A stretch of 64,000 bases of DNA from Leptotrichia buccalis C-1013-b (GCF_000023905.1 NC_013192.1:1798001-1862000), one strand, 5' to 3'; shown: positions 33,833-43,253, counted from the stretch's first letter. A program made the numbers and translations. Notes: generated by a model not told the origin, from the sequence alone.

Positions 33833-35543
33833 TTTCTAATACTCCTTTCTTACCTATCATTTGACTTACAGTTTTTCCTGCAGGTATCATTGGGAAAACA
33901 TTTTCTTCTTTTTCAACAATACAGTCTATTATCGCACCTTCATCTGATAAAATTAAGTCTTTTAATCTATTTTTCAAGTCTTCTTTTGTTTTCAATCTTT
34001 CAGATTTTATTCCATAAGCTTCTGCAATTTTCACAAAATCAGGATTACATTCCAACTCAACAAAAGAATATCTTCTATCCTTAAACAATTCTTGCCATTG
34101 TCTTACCATTCCCAAGAATGAATTGTTTATAAGAACTATTTTTACTGGCAAATTATATTGTCTAATCATCATTATTTCTTCCAGCGTCATTTGGAAACCG
34201 CCATCTCCAACAATTAGCACAACTTTTTTATCTTTTGCTCCAACTTGCGCTCCCATAGCCGCAGGTACTCCAAATCCCATTGTTCCAGCTCCACCAGATG
34301 TTACAATTGTATCAGGATTTTTAAAAGTTAAGTATTGTGCAGCCCACATTTGATGCTGTCCAACATCTGTTACAACTATTGCATCTCCATCAAGAATATC
34401 ATTAACTGCCTTTAAAACTTCCTGTGGAAGCAATTTGTCTTCTCCAACATTTCTATGTGCCAATGGATATTCATTTTTCCATTCTTTCACTTTATCTGTC
34501 CATTCTGTATGTTTCTTAGGCTCAAGTTCCTTATTTATTTCAGCAAGCACATTTTTTAAATCTCCAACTATCGGCACATCAACTTTTTTATTTTTATCAA
34601 TTTCAGCTGGGTCAATGTCTATATGTATTATTTTTGCATGTTCACAAAATTTACTCGGATTTCCAGCTATTCTGTCATCAAATCTTATTCCTGCCGCAAT
34701 TACTAAATCAGCCTCATCTGTGGCAAAATTTGCCGGAACAGTCCCGTGCATTCCAAGCATTCCAAGCGACAATTCATGATTTTCAGGAAATCCTCCAAGT
34801 CCCAAAAGGGTTGTTGCAACAGGCATATCTGTTTTATTTACCAATTCCAGAAGTTCTTTTGAAGCTCCTGATTTTATAACTCCTGCTCCTGCAATAATTA
34901 ACGGTTTTTTAGCTTTCTTTATCAATGATAAAGCTCTTTTTATCTGTACAGGATGTCCTACATAAGTCGGGTCATATCCTTCCAGTTTCACTTCTTTATC
35001 AAATAATCTGTTAAATTCTTCATAAGATATTTCCTGCTGTTGAATATCGTTAGGAATATCTACTAATACAGGTCCTGGTCTTCCAGTAGAAGCTATGAAA
35101 TAAGCCTCTTTTATTATTTTTGGAATGTCTTTTATGCTTTGCACAAGATAATTTACTTTTGTTATCGGCACTGTAATTCCTACAATGTCAGTTTCCTGAA
35201 AAGCATCCCTACCAAGCAAGTTGCTTCTTACCTGCCCAGTTATTGCCAACAATGGTATAGAATCCATATGCGCAGTCATAATTCCTGTAACCAAATTAGT
35301 TGCACCAGGGCCGGAAGTTGCAAGACAAACTCCCACTTTTCCAGAAACTCTCGCATATCCATCCGCTGCATGCACCGCTCCTTGCTCATGTCTTGCAAAA
35401 TAATGTTTAATCTTGTCAAAGCTGTAAATTTCATCATAAATAGGTATTACCGCTCCACCGGGATACCCAAATATATCAGTCACTCCTACTCTGTGCAAAC
35501 ATTCCAGTAATATTCTCGCACCATTTATCATTTCGCTACTCAT
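33825..35543 (-). CDS. ilvB: Acetolactate synthase large (catalytic) subunit
   Basis: 572 residues. ThDP- and FAD-dependent: it joins two pyruvates to acetolactate, or pyruvate and 2-oxobutyrate to acetohydroxybutyrate. RHEQGAVHAADGYAR holds the catalytic Glu; GDGGFQMTLEE to INN is the ThDP/Mg motif; the middle domain has the FAD-type fold. It works with the overlapping ilvN and downstream of ilvA, which supplies 2-oxobutyrate. Confidence 0.97.
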   Translation of the reverse strand: MSSEMINGARILLECLHRVGVTDIFGYPGGAVIPIYDEIYSFDKIKHYFARHEQGAVHAADGYARVSGKVGVCLATSGPGATNLVTGIMTAHMDSIPLLAITGQVRSNLLGRDAFQETDIVGITVPITKVNYLVQSIKDIPKIIKEAYFIASTGRPGPVLVDIPNDIQQQEISYEEFNRLFDKEVKLEGYDPTYVGHPVQIKRALSLIKKAKKPLIIAGAGVIKSGASKELLELVNKTDMPVATTLLGLGGFPENHELSLGMLGMHGTVPANFATDEADLVIAAGIRFDDRIAGNPSKFCEHAKIIHIDIDPAEIDKNKKVDVPIVGDLKNVLAEINKELEPKKHTEWTDKVKEWKNEYPLAHRNVGEDKLLPQEVLKAVNDILDGDAIVVTDVGQHQMWAAQYLTFKNPDTIVTSGGAGTMGFGVPAAMGAQVGAKDKKVVLIVGDGGFQMTLEEIMMIRQYNLPVKIVLINNSFLGMVRQWQELFKDRRYSFVELECNPDFVKIAEAYGIKSERLKTKEDLKNRLKDLILSDEGAIIDCIVEKEENVFPMIPAGKTVSQMIGKKGVLENE

Positions 35544-35584
35544 CTTTCAACCACCTTTTCTTTTTAAATTTTATTTTTTTATTT

Positions 35585-36820
35585 TTATTCTATTTCCTGA
35601 GAGTTTAATCTTTCAATTACATACCCTTTTTCATTAAATTTTTCAATAATTCTCTTAATATGCTCTTCTCCATTTGTTTCAACAGTAACTTGAAGTTCTA
35701 CATCGTGAAATCTGTTAAGATTTTTAAACTGATTATGTTCAAGTCTTATAACATTTGCATTTTGTTCAGACAGAATTTGCGAAACTGCAACCAATTGTCC
35801 TGGTTTATCAGGCAAATTCACTGAAAATCTAAATATTCTTCCTCTTACAATAAGCCCTTTATTTATCATAGAAGAAATAGTTAGCACATCAATATTCCCT
35901 CCACTCAAAATTGAAACAATTTTTTTGCCTTTTTCATTAATCTTTCTAAGTGCCGCAACCGACAAGACTCCTGCATTTTCGGCAACAATTTTATGTTTTT
36001 CAACTAGCAAAAGAAAAGATTCCATAAGTTCATAATCTGAAATTGTAATTATATCGTCCACATAATTTTTTATATAATCAAAATTCAGTTCCCCAATTTT
36101 TCTAACTGCCGTCCCATCAGCAATCGTATTAGTTTCAGGCAGTTCTACAACTTCCCCATTTTTTAGAGCTGCAATTGCCGAAGCCGCTCCTTCTGGCTCT
36201 ACACCAATTATTTTTATCACAGGGTTTTTCAGTTTTGCTGCAAGTGCAATTCCCGAAATAAGCCCTCCTCCTCCAAGTGGCACAAGAATTATATCAGCAT
36301 CAGGTAATTCTTCTAACACTTCAAGCGCAATCGTTCCCTGGCCTTCCACGACATCGTCATCATTAAACGGGTGAATAAACACATACCCTTCCTTTTCCTG
36401 TAGTTCTCTCGCATAATTATAGGCATCATCATATTCTTCTCCTGCCAAAATAACCTCAGCACCATACTGACGAGTCGCTTCCACTTTTATAAGCGGTGTA
36501 TACTTAGGCATTACAATAACTGCCTTAATTCCCAGTTTCTGAGCCGCAAGAGCCACACCTTGAGCATGATTCCCTGCTGATGAAGCAATAACTCCCTTTC
36601 TCTTCTCCTCTTCCGTCAATTTTGCAATCTTGTTATATGCTCCCCTAAGTTTAAACGAACCTGTTCGTTGTAAATTTTCAGGCTTAATATAAACATCATT
36701 TCCAGTTTCTTTCGAGAATACTGAACTGTGAATCAATTTAGTCTTAGTAATCACAGTATTTAATCTTTCTCTTGCTTCCATAAAATCATAAAGTTTATGC
36801 AATTTCTCCACCTTCTTCAA
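35585..36820 (-). CDS. ilvA: Threonine ammonia-lyase (threonine dehydratase)
   Basis: 411 residues. PLP-dependent conversion of threonine to 2-oxobutyrate for isoleucine. The Schiff-base lysine is in GSFKLRGAYNK (about 57-67), SSAGNHAQGVA follows, and GGGGLISG is the phosphate loop. A single C-terminal ACT-like domain (FRFSVNLPDKPGQLVAVSQI) ends the protein, the short form of the enzyme. It precedes ilvB by 41 bases. The 468-base gap upstream carries two structured repeats. Confidence 0.95.
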   Translation of the reverse strand: MKKVEKLHKLYDFMEARERLNTVITKTKLIHSSVFSKETGNDVYIKPENLQRTGSFKLRGAYNKIAKLTEEEKRKGVIASSAGNHAQGVALAAQKLGIKAVIVMPKYTPLIKVEATRQYGAEVILAGEEYDDAYNYARELQEKEGYVFIHPFNDDDVVEGQGTIALEVLEELPDADIILVPLGGGGLISGIALAAKLKNPVIKIIGVEPEGAASAIAALKNGEVVELPETNTIADGTAVRKIGELNFDYIKNYVDDIITISDYELMESFLLLVEKHKIVAENAGVLSVAALRKINEKGKKIVSILSGGNIDVLTISSMINKGLIVRGRIFRFSVNLPDKPGQLVAVSQILSEQNANVIRLEHNQFKNLNRFHDVELQVTVETNGEEHIKRIIEKFNEKGYVIERLNSQEIE

Positions 36821-36890
36821 AATTTTTTTATTTATTTTAAATATCTATTTTTATATAATATTTTTTATTTACATTTTTAATTTTTTTAAC

Positions 36891-36918
36891 GTAAGGGCAT
36901 CAATCGCCATGCCCTTAC
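36891..36918 (-). repeat. Structured repeat, left copy
   Basis: On the minus strand GTAAGGGC-ATGGCGATTGAT-GCCCTTAC: a perfect stem around a loop ATGGCGA(T)TG. It is preceded by AAAGCGGGGAT. The right copy has a different stem but the same loop and a similar GC-rich lead-in (ACAAGCCGGGTTT). Confidence 0.6.
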
Positions 36919-37192
36919 ATCCCCGCTTTACGCAAAACTTTCTTATAAAGAAAAAAGAAAACTCGCTTTTGAATTTCAACTATTTTAATAAAAGTAACTG
37001 CATTTCATTCAAAATATATTCCAAAAGCTCAAACAGTTCTTTTTCCTTTAACGAAATTTTGCTTATTCTTTTTACTATTACAATTAGTAGAATTAAGTTA
37101 AAAATGTCGTGATTTTTTGGAAATAAAAATTTATGTCTGAGCGAAGCGAGTTTAATTTTTATTTTCAAAAAATGCTTAGACAAGCCGGGTTT

Positions 37193-37222
37193 GCAAAGGG
37201 GATGGCGACTGTTCCCCTTTGC
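37193..37222 (+). repeat. Structured repeat, right copy
   Basis: GCAAAGGGG-ATGGCGACTGTT-CCCCTTTGC: a perfect 9-bp stem (10 with the closing A-T) with loop ATGGCGA(C)TG, inverted relative to the left copy. The stem bases differ from the left copy in compensating pairs. Similarity between the copies extends about 80 bases on the stem's 5' side, ending near the GAGCGAAGCGAG motif. Confidence 0.6.
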
Positions 37223-37288
37223 TTTATAAAAAAGAAAAAACATAAAAATTACAGAAAAAATACCCATTAACTATTTTTTATTTAAATA

Positions 37289-38158
37289 TTAGACATTTTT
37301 TATCTTTTCATTTAAAAACTCTATTATTATATTTACAATTTCTGGCTGAAACCAGTATTCATCAGAATGTCCTGCCCCAGTTACTACATATCTTGTTGAT
37401 TCTATCCCTTTTTCAATTAATGCCTTGTGAAGTTTTTCTGTATGGATTGGAGGGACTAAAGTGTCTGCATCTCCGTGCATCAATAGGAATGGTGGTGTTT
37501 TGTCAGAAATATACGATATTGGGTTTGTTACTTTTATATCATTTCTTACATCATTTAGCCAAAATTTCACTGATAATAATATTGCTCTGTAACCTTCATC
37601 AATATCATCTGGAATTTCAAAATCCACTTCTCCAAAGTCTGTTACTCCATAAATATCAATAACTGCCTTTATATCGCTATTTTCAGATAAATTTTCACCT
37701 TTGTCAAAATCTCTTGTTCCATTTGTCGCTCCAGCCATTGCTACAAGATATCCACCAGCAGAATCACCCATTATAGCTATTCTTTCCTTATCTATACCAT
37801 ATTCATCAGCATTAGCCTTCAAGAATCTGATTGCCGCCTTTACATCTTCCACACTTTGCGGAAAAACTCCATCAGGAATAGTTCTATATTCCATGCTCGC
37901 AACCACATAACCAGCCTTTACAATTTCAATTCTTTGCTGTAAATAATTTTCCTTGTAACTATGTGCAAATGAACCACCTGTTACAAACAGCACTGTTGGA
38001 AATTTCCCTTCCCTACTAGGTTTCAAAATATCCATTTCCAATTTTATATTTTTTCTAAAATAGCTGACTGGCTGTGAATAAGTAACATTCACTATTGATT
38101 TTATCTTTTCCTGTGTCAACTCAATATTTAAAACTTTACTTTCTCCACCATTTCCCAT
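37289..38158 (-). CDS. Alpha/beta-hydrolase (esterase/lipase-like)
   Basis: 289 residues from the ATG at 38158. An AAAGGAGAA site precedes it; an earlier ATG at 38185 overlaps the ilvD stop (TAATG) but has no ribosome site. TGGSFAHS is the oxyanion loop, GDSAGGYL holds Ser133, HGDADTLVP the Asp and GAGHSDEYW the His. It fits the BD-FAE/hormone-sensitive-lipase-like group. Translationally close to ilvD, but no role in branched-chain synthesis is known. Confidence 0.86.
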   Translation of the reverse strand: MGNGGESKVLNIELTQEKIKSIVNVTYSQPVSYFRKNIKLEMDILKPSREGKFPTVLFVTGGSFAHSYKENYLQQRIEIVKAGYVVASMEYRTIPDGVFPQSVEDVKAAIRFLKANADEYGIDKERIAIMGDSAGGYLVAMAGATNGTRDFDKGENLSENSDIKAVIDIYGVTDFGEVDFEIPDDIDEGYRAILLSVKFWLNDVRNDIKVTNPISYISDKTPPFLLMHGDADTLVPPIHTEKLHKALIEKGIESTRYVVTGAGHSDEYWFQPEIVNIIIEFLNEKIKNV

Positions 38159-38184
38159 TTCAATCTTCTCCTTTGTTAAACACA

Positions 38185-39864
38185 TTAATCCAATATCTCA
38201 ATAGCCCCTCTATCCGCAGAAGACACGTGCATTGCATATTTTCTCAAATACCCTTTTACTTCAATTTTGAATGGCTCCAATTTAGCTTTTCTTGCTTCAA
38301 TTTCTTCATCCGAAATTTTTATATTTATTGTTCTGCTTGGAATATCAATTTCAATAATATCTCCATCTTGAACTATAGCAATATTTCCACCCGAAGCGGC
38401 CTCTGGCGAAACATGTCCAATTGAAGCTCCTCTTGTCGCTCCTGAAAATCTTCCATCTGTAATCAATGCAACATCTTTATCAAGTCCCATTCCAGCAATC
38501 ATCGCTGTCGGCGATAACATTTCTCTCATTCCTGGTCCGCCTTTTGGTCCTTCATATCTAATAATTACAACGTCTCCTGCTATAATTTTTCCACCAACAA
38601 TTGCTTCAACTGCTTCTTCCTCACTATTAAATACTTTCGCTGGTCCCGTATGCTGCAACATTTCTGGATCTACCGCCCCTTCTTTAACAACGCAGCCATC
38701 TGGTGCCAAATTTCCTTTTAATACTGCAATTCCACCAGTTTTGTAGGCTGGCTTATTCCAAGGCTTGATTACATCATCATCATTTATAAATGCTTCTTTT
38801 GCAAGTTCTCCTTGAGTACGCAATGCTACAGTTTTTGTATTTTCATGCAATCTTCCATTTTCAAGCATTCTTTTCATGACTCCTGTTACTCCACCCGCTC
38901 TATACAAGTCTTCTATAAAATGTTCTCCAGATGGCGATAATTTACACAATTGCGGAGTTATTTTTGCAATTTCATTAAAATCCTCCAATGTCAATTTTAT
39001 TCCTGCTTCATGTGCTATCGCTGGCAAGTGTAGAGCGGTATTTGATGATCCACCAAGAGCCATATCCATTGCAACCGCATTTTCAAATGCTTCTCTTGTC
39101 AAAATATCTTTTGGACGAACATCTGCTTTCAATACTTCCATAATTTGCATCCCAGCTTTTTTAGCAAGCCGTATCCTTTCTGAAAATACCGCTGGTACAG
39201 TTCCATTTCCTGGAAGCCCTAGTCCAAGTGCTTCTGTTAAACAGTTCATTGTATTTGCTGTATACATTCCTGCACAAGATCCGCAAGTCGGACATGCCAT
39301 TTCTTCAACAGAATTAAGTTCTCTTTTAGTTATTAATCCAGCTTCATATTCTCCAACTGCTTCAAACACATTACTAAGCCCTATCTTCTTTCCTTTATAC
39401 ACTCCCGCAAGCATCGCTCCTCCACTTACAAATATTGAAGGTATATTTAGTCTTGCAGCTGCAATTAACATTCCAGGCACTACCTTATCACAGTTTGGCA
39501 TAAATACAATCGCATCAAATGGAGTAGCCATTGCAACTGCTTCAATTGAATCTGCGATTATGTTTCTTGTTACCAGTGAAAATTTCATTCCAATATGATT
39601 CATTGCAAGTCCATCACAAATTCCAATTGTATTAAATTCCATTGGAACTCCTCCAGCCATTCTTATACCATCCTTCACAGCCTGAACCAAATTTTTCAAA
39701 TGAACATGCCCCGGTATAATTTCATTAAATGAATTAGCAATCCCAATAATTGGACGATCCATTTCCTCACTTGTAAATCCTAACCCTTTCAAAAGCGATC
39801 TGTGTGGAGCTCTAGCCTCTCCTCTTGTCAAGTTGTTACTTCTTCCTTTTCCTTTCATTGTCAT
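38185..39864 (-). CDS. ilvD: Dihydroxy-acid dehydratase
   Basis: 559 residues from the ATG at 39864, nine bases after AGGAGA; a GTG three codons earlier touches that site and is less likely. It dehydrates dihydroxyisovalerate and dihydroxymethylvalerate. Cluster ligands Cys125 (PNCDK) and Cys197 (CGSC) are present, while the third position is Gly ([12 protein letters not shown]) as in the E. coli [4Fe-4S]-type enzymes. Such clusters are oxygen-sensitive, which suits an anaerobe. Confidence 0.97.
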   Translation of the reverse strand: MTMKGKGRSNNLTRGEARAPHRSLLKGLGFTSEEMDRPIIGIANSFNEIIPGHVHLKNLVQAVKDGIRMAGGVPMEFNTIGICDGLAMNHIGMKFSLVTRNIIADSIEAVAMATPFDAIVFMPNCDKVVPGMLIAAARLNIPSIFVSGGAMLAGVYKGKKIGLSNVFEAVGEYEAGLITKRELNSVEEMACPTCGSCAGMYTANTMNCLTEALGLGLPGNGTVPAVFSERIRLAKKAGMQIMEVLKADVRPKDILTREAFENAVAMDMALGGSSNTALHLPAIAHEAGIKLTLEDFNEIAKITPQLCKLSPSGEHFIEDLYRAGGVTGVMKRMLENGRLHENTKTVALRTQGELAKEAFINDDDVIKPWNKPAYKTGGIAVLKGNLAPDGCVVKEGAVDPEMLQHTGPAKVFNSEEEAVEAIVGGKIIAGDVVIIRYEGPKGGPGMREMLSPTAMIAGMGLDKDVALITDGRFSGATRGASIGHVSPEAASGGNIAIVQDGDIIEIDIPSRTINIKISDEEIEARKAKLEPFKIEVKGYLRKYAMHVSSADRGAIEILD

Positions 39865-39963
39865 TGATTTCACTCTCCTAAAAATTTTTTATGTTTTCCA
39901 AATGCAGATAATCCCAAAATTCCAAGATTTTCTACACATTATTGTATAAATAAATATTCAAAC

Positions 39964-39997
39964 TGGCTCTAATTCACTTCAGCGTTACTTAAAGCCA
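39964..39997 (-). promoter_or_regulatory. Hairpin in the ilvD leader
   Basis: On the minus strand TGGCTTTAA and TTAGAGCCA pair over 9 bp (one G-U) around a 16-base loop, about 100 bases before ilvD. No T-box sequence (AGGGTGGNACCGCG) and no leader peptide rich in Val/Ile/Leu codons is visible, so its role is unknown. Confidence 0.35.
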
Positions 39998-40137
39998 CTT
40001 GATTAAATACCAAAATTCTTTAAATCCAAACTAAAATTCAATTTCAATCGGCTTTGTCTATATTTTATCACATTTTTTATAAAATTTTTACCTTTTTATA
40101 TGTGTACAGTAAAATTTCTAAAATTATAAATTTTATC

Positions 40138-40175
40138 TTAAAAAAATAAAAGACGACTTAATATAAATCGCCTTT
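40138..40175 (-). terminator. Rho-independent terminator after the 53-residue gene
   Basis: On the minus strand AAAGGCGA and TCGTCTTT pair (one G-U) around an AT-rich loop, followed by TTTTATTTTTTT. It closes the transcript of the small gene at 40221. Nearly the same hairpin follows tgt (43340-43372). Confidence 0.75.
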
Positions 40176-40220
40176 AAAGTTATAATTTTTATTATTATTC
40201 TAAGTATATGATTTTACTAA

Positions 40221-40382
40221 TTATTTTGCAGCAAAATTAGTCATTACATCTTTACCATTTACCGACATAATAAAATCATTTTTAGAAACTTTTAAGGCAG
40301 CATGTTGTTTGTTTTGCACGACTATGATTTCTAAAATTTCAATAATCAGTAATAATGATAAGACTAAAATTAATAATGACAT
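40221..40382 (-). CDS. Small single-pass membrane protein (53 residues)
   Basis: A short gene with a strong GGAGGAAATT site. The protein is MSLLILVLSLLLIIEILEII, then VVQNKQHAALKVSKNDFIMS and VNGKDVMTNFAAK: one membrane helix followed by a polar, mostly extracytoplasmic or cytoplasmic tail. A terminator follows directly, so it is its own transcription unit or the end of the TPR-gene operon. No homologue recognised. Confidence 0.7.
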   Translation of the reverse strand: MSLLILVLSLLLIIEILEIIVVQNKQHAALKVSKNDFIMSVNGKDVMTNFAAK

Positions 40383-40528
40383 AATTTCCTCCAAATTTTC
40401 TATTTTTTACTTCATTAATTTATGCATAAGTATTATAGCAAAAATCAATCATTTTGTAAAATATATGTTATATATAAGACTTATATATATTATTTATACT
40501 TAACAATTTTTAATCAAAAAATTTATTA

Positions 40529-41290
40529 TTATTTAGCCGCCTCTCGTAATCTTTTCTCTAAATCTTTCACCAATTCTATATTGCCTGCGTTTCTAGCTTT
40601 TACTATTCCTTCTCTTACCGATTTTTTTAAAGCTTCTATATCGTTTATTTCCTCATATAGAAGTGATAAACTGTAGTATGATCGCAAAAATCCTTTTCTA
40701 ATACTTGCTAAAAACCACTTTTCTGCTTCTTTATAATTTTTTTCGTCCCTAGATACAATCCCTAATCCTTGTTCTGGATGACCAAAAAAATAATTATCTT
40801 GCTTAATATAGTCTATTGCTAGTAAGTACCAGTTTTTTGCATTTTTATAATCTCCCAATCCATAATATGCTTCTGCAGTCCAGTAATAATACTCAGGAAC
40901 ATAATCCATATAATATGGATTTTCTATTAATATTTCCTTTAATATTTTATTATATTCCAGAAGACAATCTAATCCTTTTTTATATTCTTCACTTTCAACA
41001 TAAGCCCTTCCTAGATAAAAATATGCTAGAGAACTTCCACTTTCTATAGCTTTTAAATACCATTTTTTAGCTTCTGAAGAATTTCCCTCATTTGCATAAA
41101 ACCATCCTATCGTAATTAAAAGAATCTTATCATTTGGATATTTCCCTGCAAGAGACAATAATTTTCTTATATCCCTATTAAGAGCTGCTTCATCTACCTG
41201 TGCATTTAACTCGTCTTGTGTTATCGCAAAGCTTTGAACTCCTAATCCTAAGTTTGCAATTAATAGCAGTAAAATTAATTTTTTTTTCAT
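40529..41290 (-). CDS. Secreted TPR/Sel1-repeat protein 1
   Basis: 253 residues. Signal peptide MKKKLILLLLIANLGLGVQS followed by about five TPR-like units (SEAKKWYLKAIESGSSLAYF, NAKNWYLLAI, EAEKWFLASIRKG). Likely periplasmic or surface protein-protein interaction module. First of three paralogs in tandem (40529, 41673, 42471); the first two share near-identical signal peptides and 3' flanks. Confidence 0.82.
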   Translation of the reverse strand: MKKKLILLLLIANLGLGVQSFAITQDELNAQVDEAALNRDIRKLLSLAGKYPNDKILLITIGWFYANEGNSSEAKKWYLKAIESGSSLAYFYLGRAYVESEEYKKGLDCLLEYNKILKEILIENPYYMDYVPEYYYWTAEAYYGLGDYKNAKNWYLLAIDYIKQDNYFFGHPEQGLGIVSRDEKNYKEAEKWFLASIRKGFLRSYYSLSLLYEEINDIEALKKSVREGIVKARNAGNIELVKDLEKRLREAAK

Positions 41291-41672
41291 TTTACACCAC
41301 TTCTTTCTTTTTTAATTTAGTATTTTTAAATTTAATTACCGCTTTCAATATAATTTATTTTTTTAATTTAAAATATTTAATATTTTCTCAATATAATTAT
41401 AACCTATATTTTTGAAAAAAGAATAGCTGTATAAAAAAAAATTTGCTTGAAATACAAAAACTTGAAATTGAAAAATTTGAAAAAAACACGGTATTAGAAA
41501 TTTACGAGGAGGAGAATGTCCAATGAGAAGAAATATCCCAAAATAAAATAATTAAAAAAAAGACAGTCAGAAAAGCTTTGTTGTATTGTTTAATGACTGC
41601 CCCTAAATATTTTACCTGTCTTATATATGACTTATATATTATTTATATTTAATAATTTTTTAATTAAAAAAA
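41291..41672. other. Gap between TPR genes with a plus-strand relic
   Basis: 382 bases. The right part is the 3' flank and terminator of the gene at 41673; the left part should hold the promoter of the gene at 41290. On the plus strand about 41440-41526 reads LLEIQKLEIEKFEKNTVLEI and YEEENVQ to a TGA, followed by GAGGAGGAG-ATG and a 10-codon frame (MSNEKKYPKI). This looks like the end of one gene overlapping the start of another, both truncated. Confidence 0.35.
41553..41601 (-). terminator. Terminator of the second TPR gene
   Basis: GACAGTCA (41562-41569) and TGACTGCC (41594-41601) pair across a 24-base loop; on the minus strand the hairpin is followed by an eight-T run. Confidence 0.7.
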
Positions 41673-42413
41673 CTATCTTAATTCCTGAATATTATCAAGC
41701 GTTTCTTGCAATTCTTCCTGCAATTCCGTATCATTTGTTTTTTTAGCCATTTCTAATCCTTTTCTTACCCATTTGTCTGCAGTTTTATAATCTCCCATAC
41801 TAATGTATAAAGCTGCTAAACTTTCGTATGCCCACAAGTTTCCTTTTTCAATAGCTGCTGAATACCATTTTAATGCTTCTTTCTGATTTCCTTCTTTAGC
41901 ATAAATTATTCCTAATCTCTCTTCTGAATAACCATCTTTATCAAATTTTATTGATTTTAAAAACCATTCTTTTGCAGTTTTATAATCTTCCAATTCATCA
42001 TATGCTGCTGCAATCCAATAATAATTATCAGTATTATCTGCTATTTTTTGATATTCCTTATAATATTTTATTGCTTTTTCGTATTCTCCTTTTTCAAAAT
42101 AAACGTATGCTAAATTTGAGATTGCATTGTAATTTCCTTTTTCTATAGCTTTTAAATACCATTTTTCAGCTTCTAAATAATTTTCTTTGTTATCATACAG
42201 AACTCCTAATCTGTTTAAATATTCAGCATTATTTGGAAATTCTTTTACATATTTTGTAATTAAGAGAAGTAATTTTTCTTCATCCTCTTTTTCATATGCT
42301 TCATCTATCTGATCTTCTAATTTTATTCTTTCATCTTTTGTCATCACTGCAAAACTTTGAACTCCTAGCCCTAAGTTTGCCATTAATAATAGTAAAATTA
42401 AATATCTTTTCAT
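41673..42413 (-). CDS. Secreted TPR/Sel1-repeat protein 2
   Basis: 246 residues. Signal peptide MKRYLILLLLMANLGLGVQS, then about five repeats (EAEKWYLKAIEKGNYNAISN, KAIKYYKEYQKIADN, TAKEWFLKSI, EALKWYSAAIEKGNLWAYES). Paralog of its two neighbours. Own terminator downstream. Confidence 0.82.
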   Translation of the reverse strand: MKRYLILLLLMANLGLGVQSFAVMTKDERIKLEDQIDEAYEKEDEEKLLLLITKYVKEFPNNAEYLNRLGVLYDNKENYLEAEKWYLKAIEKGNYNAISNLAYVYFEKGEYEKAIKYYKEYQKIADNTDNYYWIAAAYDELEDYKTAKEWFLKSIKFDKDGYSEERLGIIYAKEGNQKEALKWYSAAIEKGNLWAYESLAALYISMGDYKTADKWVRKGLEMAKKTNDTELQEELQETLDNIQELR

Positions 42414-42470
42414 CCTGTACCTTCTTTCTATTTAGTCTAATATTTCTATTAGTTTTTACATTGTAAAATT

Positions 42471-43253
42471 TTAATTTCCACTTTCAATATATTTGATGGT
42501 TTCCTGTATATCCTTAATTTTTTCAGCATCTTTTGATTTTTTTGCCTCTTCCAATGCTTTTCTGAACCATTGCAAAGCTTTTGCATTATCATTTAAGTTA
42601 ATATAAAAAATTCCTAAGTTCGGGTATGTATCTGTATTTCCTTTTTCAACTGACTTTAAATACCACTTCAAAGCTTCCTTATGATTTCCCTCTTCATAAT
42701 AAATTTGTCCTAAAAAGTCTTCTGAATCTCCTTCTTTATCATTAATATATGATTTTAAAAAATATTTTTTTGCTTCTTCAGGATTTTTTAATGCATAATT
42801 TGAAACGCCTATCATGTATTCTTTTAATCCAATCACATCCTTCATATATTTATCATCAATTTCTTTATACCATTTTAATGCTTTTTCATATTCTTTTCCA
42901 GATGCATAAAGATTTCCAATTATTAATCTTATATCGTATTTTTTCCCATCATCTCCTATAAAAGGATATTTTTTTTGTAATGCTACTGCTTCATTTAACT
43001 CTTTTTCAGCTTCCTTCTTTTTACCCATATCTTCATACATCATTCCCAAAAAAACTTTTAATTCAAGATTTGAAGGATTTTTTAATATATTTTCCTTTAA
43101 CATTGACATTGCTTTCTGCTTGTTTCCCTTATCGTATTCTTCAATTACTTTTTCTATTACTTTATCAGAGTTCTTTGAAGTTACTTCTGAAAATCCTTGC
43201 ACTCCAAAAATTAAATTAACCAAAATTGCTACAAAAATTAGTCTTTTTTTCAT
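42471..43253 (-). CDS. Secreted TPR/Sel1-repeat protein 3
   Basis: 260 residues. Signal peptide (MKKRLIFVAILVNLIFGVQG), then repeats such as EAEKELNEAVALQKKYPFIG, KALKWYKEIDDKYMKD, EALKWYLKSVEKGNTDTYPN and KALQWFRKALEEA. Most diverged of the three paralogs. It lies 57 bases before the second TPR gene and 144 bases after tgt, with a terminator between. Confidence 0.82.
   Translation of the reverse strand: MKKRLIFVAILVNLIFGVQGFSEVTSKNSDKVIEKVIEEYDKGNKQKAMSMLKENILKNPSNLELKVFLGMMYEDMGKKKEAEKELNEAVALQKKYPFIGDDGKKYDIRLIIGNLYASGKEYEKALKWYKEIDDKYMKDVIGLKEYMIGVSNYALKNPEEAKKYFLKSYINDKEGDSEDFLGQIYYEEGNHKEALKWYLKSVEKGNTDTYPNLGIFYINLNDNAKALQWFRKALEEAKKSKDAEKIKDIQETIKYIESGN

Larger units (their letters stand above)
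36821..37288. other. Gap upstream of ilvA holding an inverted pair of structured repeats
   Basis: No credible gene. Two hairpin repeats in opposite orientation (36891-36918 and 37193-37222) bound about 270 bases. Next to the right-hand one is GAGCGAAGCGAG (37139-37150), a GC-rich motif. A 95-codon minus frame spans both repeats and part of the gap, but it lacks a ribosome site and I take it as chance. Confidence 0.5.

Noticed and set aside
36980-37267. 95-codon minus frame upstream of ilvA
   Set aside because: It reads through one of the hairpin repeats and the GAGCGAAGCGAG motif, lacks a ribosome site, and the repeats explain its open length.
38876-39598. 240-codon plus-strand frame
   Set aside because: Antisense of ilvD; composition (Pro/Ala/Ser/Ile) mirrors the real gene and there is no start signal.
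39870-40220. T-box or leader-peptide attenuator for ilvD
   Set aside because: No AGGGTGGNACCGCG-like box and no short leader frame rich in Ile/Val/Leu codons could be found; only an unassigned hairpin is present.
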